This document shows, one piece after another, positions 28,501 to 40,500 of a DNA stretch of 64,000 bases. A program made the position numbers and the translations under genes. The notes under the pieces were generated by a model. It made no database searches, was not told the DNA's origin, and saw only the letters and a program-made list of their open reading frames with translations. Origin of the DNA: Owenia fusiformis (Eukaryota; Annelida; Polychaeta; Sabellida; Oweniidae). Numbering within the stretch: the first letter of the stretch is position 1; every line of letters begins with the position of its first letter. Location of the stretch: assembly GCA_903813345.2 (NCBI GenBank), contig CAIIXF020000012.1, positions 6,201,001 to 6,265,000 of the forward strand. Direction: 5' to 3'.

Positions 28501-31500
28501 TTGTTCTCGTGCGATACTTATCTATGGAACCTTCTCCACATTTCGCAGAACATTGTCTTTGTGAACCACCATTTCTAGTTACCCATGTACTCCATTGGGA
28601 CCACTGGCAACCTAAGACAATAAAAATTAATATATCTTTTTAAGTACAGATAACCACAATCGAAATAGCTTGAATACTCAAGCAACTATTCTAAAATTTA
28701 ATGTAGATGTGATAAGTTTACACTTGTTTCGTAAATGGAAACTTACATGGACCAGCATTACACTTCTCAGAACGTTTTTGTTCTGAATCTCCAGGACATG
28801 TCGCTGAATTTCCCCCAGGGCCAAATATCTTTGTTCTCGTACGATACTTATCTATGGAACCTTCTCCACATTTCGCAGAGCATTGTCTTCCTGAACCACC
28901 ATTTCTAGTGACCCATGTACTCCATTGGGACCACTGACAACCTAAGATAATACAAAATAATACATCTTTTCTTTGGTAGAGATTACCAAAATCGAAATAT
29001 CTTAAACACTACAGTACTTAAATCAAATATAAAATATCCTAAAATTGAATGTAGATGTGATAAATTTACACTTATTCCGTAAATGGAAGCTTACATGGAC
29101 CAGCATTACACCTTTCAGCACGTTTTTGTTCTGAATCTCCAGGACAAGTTGCTGAATTCCCCCCAGGGCCAAATATCTTTGTTCTAGTGCGATACTTATC
29201 TATGGAACCTTCTCCACATTTTGCAGAGCATTGACTTCCTGAACCACCATTTCTAGTGACCCATGTACTCCATTGGGACCACTGACAACCTAAGATAATA
29301 CAAAATAATACATCTTTTCTTTGGAAGAGATTACCAAAATCGAAATATCTTAAACACTACAGCAACTAAATAAAATATAAAATATCCTAAAATTGAATGT
29401 AGATGTGACAAATTTACACTTATTTCGTAAATGGAAGCTTACATGGACCAGCATTACACTTTTCAGAACGTTTTTGTTCTGAATCCCCAGGACATGTTGC
29501 TGAATTTCCCCCAGGGCCAAATATCTTTGTTCTCGTGCGATACTTATCTATGGAACCTTCTCCACATTTCGCAGAACATTGTCTTCCTGAACCACCATTT
29601 CTAGTGACCCATGTACTCCATTGGGACCACTGACAACCTAAGATAATACAAAATAATACATCTTTTCTTTGGTAGAGATTACCAAAATCGAAATATCTTA
29701 AACACTACAGGAACTATTGAATATCTAATATTTTAAACTTTAATGTAGATGTGATAAGTTTACACTTATTTCGTAAATGGAAACTAACATGGACCAGCAT
29801 TACACTTCTCAGAACGCTTTTGTTCTGAATCTCCAGGACATGTTGCTGAATTTCCTCTAGGGCCAAATATCTTTGTTCTCGTGCGATACTTATCTATGGA
29901 ACCTTCTCCACATTTCGCAGAGCATTGTCTTCCTGAACCACCATTTCTAGTGACCCATGTACTCCATTGGGACCACTGACAACCTAAGATAATACAAAAT
30001 AATACATCTTTTCTTTGGTAGAGATTACCATAATCGAAATAGCTTGAAAATACTATAAATATTGTATATCTTATATTCTAGAATTTAATGTAACTTACAT
30101 GGACCAGCATTACACATTTCAGTACGTGTTTGCTCTGAATCACCTGGACACGACGCTGAATTTCCACCAGAGCCAAATATCTTTGTTCTTGTCCGGAATT
30201 TATCTATGGAACCAGCTCCGCAATTTGCAGAGCAACGACTCTCTGACTCCCATTGACTCCATTCGGACCACTGACAACCTAAGATAATAGAAAACAAATT
30301 ATCCCTTTCGTGTACAGACGATCAACTTCATTTTACACAACTTCTGACCAAATATACATGTACCTTCTGCATGCGTTAAAACTGTATTCCAAAATTAGAC
30401 AAAACTTACATGGGCCAGCATTACACCTTTCAGTACGTTTTTGTTCTGAATCTCCTGGACACGATGCAGAGTTTCCTCCAGAGCCAAATATCTTTGTTCT
30501 CGTGCGATACTTATCTATGGAACCTTCGCCACACTTCGCTGAGCACTGTGTTCCTGAATCTCCATTTCTAGTGCTCCATGTAGACCATTGAGACCACTGA
30601 CAACCTGAGATAATACAAAACAATTTTATTGATTCTTCTCCTGGTACAGGTGACCAACATCAAAATACCTTGTCAGAATGAACAGTATAGCAACTTAATC
30701 AAATATAAAATATACATAAAGTTGATAGGTTTAAACGTATTTCGTAAGTGTAAACTTACATGGACCAGCATTACATTTGTCAGTACGTTTTTGTTCCGAA
30801 TCCCCAGGACACGAAGCTGAATTTCCCCGAGCGCCAAATATCTTTGTTCGTGTTCGATATTTATCTATGGAGCCTTCCCCACAATTTGCAGAGCATTGTT
30901 TTCCAGAGCCACCGTTTCTAGTAGCCCATTGACTCCACTTGGACCACTCACAACCTAGGGCATTACAACATTATGTATTGTTCCTTTTTCAGGAGTGTCC
31001 AACAATAATTTACAATGATAAATGGAACACTAAAATCTCTTTCTCTAAAATAATATATCTTGGATGCAAGAAATTTTTTATAATTTTATTAATTGATCTC
31101 ACATGGGCCTGCATTGCACTTCTCCGCACGTTTTTGTTCTGAATCTCCTGGACATGACGCTGAATTTCCACCAGCGCCAAATATTTTCGTTCTTGTCCGG
31201 TATTTATCGATAGAACCTTCTCCACAAGTTGAAGGGCATAACCCAGAGTCACCGTTTCTAGTATCCCAAGGACTCCATTGGGACCACTGACAACCTGGGA
31301 CAATTTTGAATAACTAATTGTATTTTCTGAATCAGGGAATCAACATCAAAGTTCATATGGGCATCAGAAATAACATGAGAACACACATTTCAAATGACAG
31401 AACGCCTGTATGTGATTATAGATTTACTTACCAAACCCAGTTGATACTTACATGGACCAGCATTACACTTTTCTGCATGTTTTTGTTCTGAATCTCCTGG

Positions 31501-34500
31501 ACACGACGCTGAACTTCCCTCGGCGCCAAATATCTTCGTTCTCGTCCGATATTTATCTATGAAACCCTCTCCACATTTCGCAGAGCATTGTCGTCCTGAA
31601 CCACCATTTCTAGTGACCCATGGACTCCACTTGGTCCACTGGCAACCTAAAACAATACAAATAATTTAGTTGATCTCTATCTTTTGCAACTGACATTATA
31701 TTTCACTGATTAGTAATCACACGAAAATCTCTAACTGCAATATAAGATGGCATATGCTTTAATATTTTGCTTAATTCGAATGGTGGAAACCTACATGGAC
31801 CGGCATTACACTTCTCAGAACGTTTTTGCGCTGAATCTCCTGGACACGTTGCTGAATTTCCGCCAGAGCCGAATATCTTTGTTCTTGTCCGAGATTTATC
31901 TATGGAACCAACTCCACAGTTTGCAGAGCATCGATTCTCTGACTCCCATTGACTCCATTGAGACCACTGACAACCTAAGATAATAGAAAACAAGTAATAT
32001 TTCTCTTGTACAGACGACCAGCTTCATTTTACACCACAACTTCTAACTTCAATGTACATGTACCTCCTATATGCGTTGAATCTATATTTTACATGTAATT
32101 AATAAGATGAAACTTACATGGGCCAGCATTGCATCTGTCAGTTCGTTTTTGTTCTGAATCTCCTGGACATGTTGCTGAATTTCCTCCAGAGCCAAATATT
32201 TTTTGTCTCGTGCGATACTTATCTATGGATCCTTCGCCACATTTGGCAGAGCACTGTCTTCCCGAACCTCCATTTCTAGTGCTCCATGTAGACCATTGAG
32301 ACCATTGACAACCTGAGATAATACAAAAGGATTTTATTGCAATTTTTCCTGTTTCAGATGATCAACATCAAAATATCTTGATCAGAAAGAACAGTATACA
32401 AATGTAGCAACTTTATCAAATATAAAATATCCTAAAGTTGATAAGTTTAAACGTATTTCGTAAAGTGTAAACTTACATGGACCAGCATTACATTTTTCAG
32501 TAAGTTTTTGTTCTGAATCTCCTGGACACGAAGCTGAATTTCCCCGAGCGCCAAATATCTTTGTTCTTGTTCGATATTTATCTATGGAACCTTCCCCACA
32601 ATTTGCAGAGCATTGTTTCCCAGAGCCGCCGTTTCTTGTAGCCCATTGACTCCACTTGGACCACTCACAACCTAGGGCATTAGAAAATAATGTACTGTTT
32701 CTTAGGAGCCTCCAACATTAAATTACACTGATAAACAGAACACTAAAACGTGTAACACTAATATGATATATCCTAGATGCGATACATTTTGCATAATTTC
32801 ATATGCTGTACAGTACTTACATGGGCCGGCGTTACACTTTTCAGTACGTTCTTGTTCTGAATCCCCTGGACACGACGCTGAATTTCCATCGGCGCCAAAT
32901 ATCTTTGTTCGTGTTCGATATTTATCTATTGATCCTTCGCCACAATTGGCAGAGCATTGTTTCCCAGATCTACCGTTTTTAGTATTCCATTGAGTCCATT
33001 GGGACCACTGACAACCTAATTTAATAGGAAACAGTATCTAAAAATGGGTGTTTGAAAAGAAATGTGATATTCGGGAGAATTCGGCATTTCTATTAACAAA
33101 GCAAGAGAAGATATGGAGTAATACCGGGGATATAATAATCTAATTTAACAGTTTGTGGGAAAGACGGCTAGTTTGATTGTCGAAAATAAATCAACAAAAT
33201 CAGATTGATCAAGAATTGTGAGTTAGTTTAAGCATTATACGTTATCTTTTTAATCCTTCATATACACTGTATAATGTGTATAGGAACACTCTTGACTTTG
33301 AATTATTTATATAAATGTTGCCCATTTACACAAGTGAAAATGTCTCCATTATTATGTAGCACATGTCATAAATAATTATTAGCAGTATTGGAAATATAGT
33401 CCAGATTCAGACTGGAAATTTATTGCGGCTCGAAAAACGAAAAAGTAACACATTTTCGGTATGTTTTGGCCTGTTGTTTGTCTGTAAACTGTTTGGTCTT
33501 AAAGGGCAACTGTTACCTTCCTAAAATATAATCATACATACATGATAAGCTAGATCGATGATCAAATAGCGATTTCATTCAGTCTAGACTTACATCGTTG
33601 TGTGTTACAAGTCGTTCTTCTATCATCAACAGAGACACCTAGGCATTCTTGATTTGGAAACTTTGTATCGAACTGTTTTTCTCGTGTTCGTTGTTCGGCT
33701 CTTCTTCCTGCCCCACATAACTTTGAGCAAGGCCCACCCGACCAAGAACTCCATTCTGACCACTCACAACCTATATTTGTAATACATCTAGGTAAATGGA
33801 ACATTCAGATATGTAGAGACAGGTTTCTTATATCAAAGTAACATTTTATATGTCATTTGAAGAATATAATCCTATTTTCTTTACTTTATTGCTATATTTA
33901 CTGTTATTGAAAATTGTATATTGGATGTACGTTTGGCCCTAAAAGGGCATCAGTACTAATAAAATCCTATTATTATTATGTAGGTTATCGCACGTGTATA
34001 TTGTATCGATTGTGGCTTTTTAACTTCATTCACCTGATATATATATATTACACAACAACATGTTATATTAAGAAGTGAGCGAAAATATTTTCATCGTTAT
34101 ATACAAGCGTCAAGGTCATAACCTTATGACGTATATCGTACTCAGTTAATATCTCATGAAAGGCAAACCTACCAGGTGATTCACTTCCTTTTGGAATACA
34201 TCTGCATTTCTTAATCGAAAATTCTTCTCCCTTATTGCATTGCTTTAGGAGCTGGATCTTGCCATTAACATGCTGACACAAAAAGGTTCTGTCCTTCCTA
34301 GGTGTATGCCATATATTATCTATACAGCATTTCATAGGCGGGTCGCCATATTGAGGATCACCCGGAGGGGGACATACAGCTGTAATAAATTCAATTAAAT
34401 GGATGCTAAAGCTGGGATATAAAATATAAATAACATTGATTTTTAGCAATATTTTCTTGCATTCAACCGACAAATATGATAGCTATATGTTTTTAGAATT

Positions 34501-37500
34501 GTTAAATATCAATGTCATGTCATCACTAGATATGAATGAGGTGCAAATATTTAAATGTCAAAATACATGCTTCCATGCAAAATGTTTTCAAAACTAAAAT
34601 TACCTGGTTTTATCTGACACTTTTGAAGGCATGGAAAAAGCGCAAACTTCACTCCCAAAGGATCGTTTTTTAAACACACTTTCCAGCATACGTCATCGAC
34701 AACAAATCTCTGTTATCAATTGATGAAGAGAGCAGTAAATATTATGTTAATAGTGTGTGCCAAATTGCTTTCTAAGTGGCTTAGTTAGGCTAAACCTATG
34801 TTGTGGTAGCTTACTATGAATTGACCCATAGTCATTTTAGATTGATCTATTATCTATTCATTTTTACTTGTCTGCAGTCAAAATAGTGACACGAAAGGGC
34901 TAAACGGCTTGCACCAAGGTGCGACCGTCAAAAAGATGAGTTTGAAAAATATACATTTTTTTAAATAATACTTGTAAGTATACAAAATAAGATGCAAATT
35001 TGATATTGATGTGTAATGATAGTCCATTCGGATGTGGTAATTTTATGAAAAACAATTATGGTAAAAAATTGGATATTTATGACATTAAAATGTGTTTTCA
35101 ATTAAAAAGTTACTGTTGTCAAGGATATTATTCCTATTTTATATAGTCAGTGTTTTTTAAATATACCAATAACCATTTCATTATTTTTTGACAAAGTAAA
35201 TAATTATAGGGCTCACACAAGGATCAACTTTGTTCATAGTATTTTCATATTAAGTGATGTTTTGAAAAAATACGAAGGTAAACTCAATTTTATTCTTTAT
35301 TTGTTGAAGAAAAAAAACAATTATATGTTTGTTTTCTTGTTTCGACTGAAAAATCTCAATTCATCGCCCTAGCTTTGCAAGCAGGAGAGTCTACACCAGT
35401 ACGAAAAAGTCTTCAAAAAGTTGATCCTTGTGTGAGCCCTACAATTATTTACTTTGTCAAAAACTTATATAATGGTTATTCGGATATATAAAAATCATTT
35501 AATAGGTAAAATAGGAATAGTATCATTGACTTTTGATTTTGAATAAAAAAGTATTACGAGCATATAGTGCATCACTTAGTTTATAGCTTGCAGACAGTGA
35601 TCTGAGAGACATCATCTTGTCGTAATGGGTGTGACAGTGATGAGATGGGAATTGATTTTATTAATGCAAGTTTTGACAATCCTAGTATTGATGGTTTATC
35701 TTACGGACGTCATGTTAAAAGATACCAATTTACATTACATCAACATCAAAGAAGTTTGATTTGTTCACAGATACGTGTCAGAGTGATACCGGTAGCAGTT
35801 GCACTAGATTGATATACAACAAGATATGTGTGAGCATTCATTGCAATATTTACTTAAAGGTGCAATAATTAGTACAGAGGGGTCATTCAACGATCATGGA
35901 CCAGTGTCAAAATATATTTAAGTTTGGATATTTCATCAAGACTAACATCTATTTTTATTATCTACAAAGAAACCCCCTAGATAAACATTATTTTAGCTGG
36001 TATTCCTCTTGAGACATGGTGGATCTTAAAAATATAAAAGTGGAAGTCCCCTTTTTGAAGCTTTGAACTGAATTTACACTTTTTAATGCTGAAATTGATA
36101 ATTTATCCATACATTTTACGAAAATAGGTATGTCAAAGAAGATGTTAAACCAAATGTTGCCTTGATAGCTCAGAAAAAATGAAAAAACTTTCCTATTTTC
36201 TCTACAGTCCTTATTGCCCCTTTAAGAGTTATAATTTTACTAAATCTGATGGAAAATTAGATAATTTAAGTCTATTTTTTTTGGTTTATTCAATATAAAT
36301 ATTACTTTTGCAATAAAGATACCTTAGTTTTGAAACATTAGCAGCAATTTCATTTCAAAAAGATCAGTTTTCAACTTCGTATGTTTTGTTCATAAAATGT
36401 GTATTCAACATAGGTCAAAAGTCAGGGTTATTTCAAGTTTAAAATATCAATATCAAGGATAGTTGGCATTTTAAGACATTTTGCCAATGGTGTGACCCTT
36501 CACAACCGATGATTATGTGACCTGAGGTAAAGATCAACTGAATGGGTGTAGGTAATTCCAAGGTCAATATCTAGCAATTTGGTGTTTTAAGGCAATTAAG
36601 AACAATTTTGACCCTTGACAACCGATTATTAATTGACCTGTTGTCAGGGTCAAGGTCTATAGGTCAAGATAATTTCAAGGTCATCAATATCTAAGTATTT
36701 GGCGTTTTTGGGCTGAGGTTACCCTTTGTGAATCATGAATGTATGACCTGAGGTCAAGGTTATTCCAAGGTCAAATATCAGTATCTAAGTATTTGGTGTA
36801 GGCCCTGGTATCTGCTGTGGCCCCTAGCGACTCATGATAGGGTGACTTCCAAGGTCAATATCTAGCAATTTGGAGTTTAAAGGCAATTGAGAACAATTGT
36901 GACCTTTTGCGACCAATGATTAGGTGACCTGGTGTCAAGGTCATTTCAAGGTCAATATCTAGGTAGTTGGCAAATGTGGGGCTACAGTCCTATTGAATGA
37001 CCAATGATAAAGTGATCAGAGATCTATAAGTCAATGTTTATGGATCAAGATCATTTCAAGGTCATAGCTCAATATCTAATTAGTATTTGGCGTTTTGGGA
37101 CTGAACGTGTTTTTGTGAAAACAATATGATTTTTCTTATGTAAGGTCCCGGTGATAAAAATGATATGATCCAATTTCTTCACTTGAAAAGAAAAAACATC
37201 ATGAATCCTCCTCAACCTTTATTTTTCAACTTATTTTTTATGATTTCATTCTGGTTTGATTCCTTGACAACTTAATGATACTCTACATGATTTTACTACT
37301 ATATTTACGGGTATAAGCATCAAATGTGGTGCCACCTGTTATTAATAACATTCGTAAACATAATGCTTGAATGTATGAATAAATTGAAATTGAAAATATA
37401 AATATTTGAAAATATATCTGAAATATTATTGATAAGATCCCCACCTTGTCACTTTTTGAAAAATATTAGGCTTATTTTCTAAAGTATTTTTTCTTAATTC

Positions 37501-40500
37501 GAATATATCAAAAATTCTGAAAAAGGAACGGATATTGAAATGTGATAAAGTTAAAAACCACAAATTCCATGTTATTTTCCATTGGGAAAACTCAAACTAT
37601 CCATTGTTTTCAACATAATTTCGGTAATTTTTGAAAATTGGTATCTCCAAAAGTAGACTTTCATTACAATTCTACTTATACAAAAGTTTTAGACCACTTG
37701 TTGAATAATATTTTCATGTAATTCAAATAAAAAAGAACCTCTGTTGAGTAAATAATTTCAAAAAATGTTGAGATGGGTTCCCCATTCATAGTTTTTTAGA
37801 TTGTTTGAATGATATTTTTATAATCTTTGAGAATTGAATTTTCTTGAAAGATAACATATTGTGTTTTTGAGAAATGTCATATTTATATTGAAAAAGTAGT
37901 CATGGTAAAATATATGACGATCAGATATCACTTGCCATACTATACCTGGTCCTTTGCCAATTTGAAGTGAATTGTAAAATCATAGAAGAGAGGATATCCA
38001 AATACGAGGTCATTAGTTTAATGACTGCAATCAGTAATCAACAGTCACGTAGACTAAGTTTTTCACGAGTTACTTTCTCTAGTAGTTCTGAATTGGATCT
38101 GTAAGCGAATGTGTTTCCCAAAATCTAAATTTAAAGCAAATTTAAAGTTTAATGGCCAAAGCAGGTTCAACATATTATGTTTAGCTTAATCAAACAACAA
38201 ATAATATGACCATTTAATTCACACTAGTTTCTTCATATGCCTGGACTAAAAAATCCCGAATCTGTTTGGGTGAAATAACCAAATGTGACCAATAATATGA
38301 GTATATTTGAGTATTGTCTCTTCACTTTCCAGTCAAAAATGTAAGATTTAAAATTATTTTTAATTGCAGTAAAACATGCAAAATATAATGCACATTGGTT
38401 ATTGAAATGTAAAGATAGTCCATGAGGGTATGGTTATATTATTAAAAACAATTATGGTAAAAATTGGGTATTTCTAACCATATAATGCTTTTTATTCCAA
38501 ATGATTTTCACATCGACGAATTACCATTATATCAGTTTCTGGTAAAGTAAATAAGTGTAGGGCTTACACAAGGATCAACTTTTTATTAAGACTGTTTATG
38601 TACTTGTATATCCCCTGTCGTTCTAAGAGGAAGAGCAATGAATTGCGATTTTTCAGTCAAAACAATAAAATAAACACACTCTGTTTATTTTGTTAAACAT
38701 TTAACAAATAAAATTGTGTTTAACCTTATATTTTTTCAAAACATCACTAAATATGAAAATATTGCAAATAAAGTTGATCCTTGTGTGAGCCCTATATTTA
38801 TTTACTTTGCCAAAAATGAATATAATGGTAATTAAAATATTTTGAAAACATTAAATAGGTGAAATAGGAATATTATCATTAACAACCATGACTTTTGAAT
38901 TAAGATGGTATTTTCAGGTCAGAAATATATAATTCTTCACAATTATTGTTTTTTATAAAAATGGCCACATGCAAATGAACTATCATACTTATCAATATCA
39001 AATTTGCCTCCTATATTGTATACCCATTGCTATTATTTGAAAAAATAATTTTTTATCAAACTCATCTTTTTGATGGTTGCACCTTGGTGCAAACCGTTTA
39101 GCCCTTTCGTGTCACCTTTTTGAGTGCAGACAAGTAAAAATGAATAGTTGATGGATCAATCTATAATGATAATGGGTCACTTCATAGTAAGCTACCACAA
39201 CATAGGTTTTTGTGATTTTCTGGAGTTTTGGCACACACTATTAATGTTATATGCAAACACAGCATTTAATCCTTTAAACAGGAAGAATCATGCTCTTTTG
39301 CTCGAAACATATTACGCTTATATGTGCAAACTATCTCAAATCATGGCATTTTACTCGAGGCACATGACGCCTAGGCACATAGCAATATGACTAAGGCACT
39401 CCAAACGGGATAAGCCACTGGTTGATTTAGTGTGTTCATTTCAAAGCTTATTCGTAGCTTAGAATGATAGATCGACATTTTATGACGCGATCATAAATAG
39501 GAACAACTCCGTTAATTCAAAGAGTTCTGATTAGATGCGATATATGCCCTGCGGTACACTTGATATCGCCATTTCTCTTTTAGTAAATGACAGAGAGTTG
39601 ATAGGGAACATATCAACAAAGGATTGGTAGTGATATGGTACTAAATTCATGGCCACTTTAAGGCTCTATACGTGGCAAGATACGTTTTAAGACATATTGT
39701 GCAGTTCAGTTAAAAAGCTATATTATCCAAGAGAGACATGTCTTGCTTCTCCTAGAAATAACTACATATGTTTTAATTGATGGAAATTGTGTTTAGACCG
39801 TTGAAGGATACATATTGTATGGTATGAAAGATACTGTATTTTCAGCAGTGATGTATCAGGCAGGGAAAATTTGGAATTTTTTATGACACGCAGTATATAG
39901 ATCATGACCGTGACAAGCCAAAAATATTCATACATACATATTTTTATCTTTAACATTTTTCACAAATAATCATTTTACCATTATCTGAATTTTTGTGGAC
40001 TAAACTGCAATAATAAAGACAATCGAATAAGCGAAAATGTTCCAATTTTTATTGGTCCACCCTGTAAAAACAAGACAAATATTTTAAAATTAAAGTATTA
40101 ACTTTCAAAAGATGATAATTACATTGACGGCGTGTACTTTTTTCTGAATAACTTTATAACTAGTTCATGGAGAGAAATATGTTCAGTTTACAGGGTGTCC
40201 CGAAAGTATGGGGCCCCCCTTAGGCAGACATATACCAGTGTCGTCATAGTATGTGTCATATATCATTTTAAAGCTTATCAAAAGTTACATTGATTCGCCA
40301 AGTATCATGGGTCAACTCTCAAATGTGAAAAAATTACAGGCATTTCAAAATTTAGTGTTTGGTCAAAATTAAGTTCAATTTTACACCAAATCACGAGTCA
40401 ATGTGTCCTCCCGGGCCATCTTAACAGCAGCAATTCTTATCGGGTCGGAGGGATATTGAGTTGGAAAAAGAGAACGGTGGGGGTAGAAACTCTAAGGAAA

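Noticed and set aside
28000-30000. CRISPR-like regular repeats
   Set aside because: The 310-350 bp periodicity is of coding exons with introns in an animal gene.
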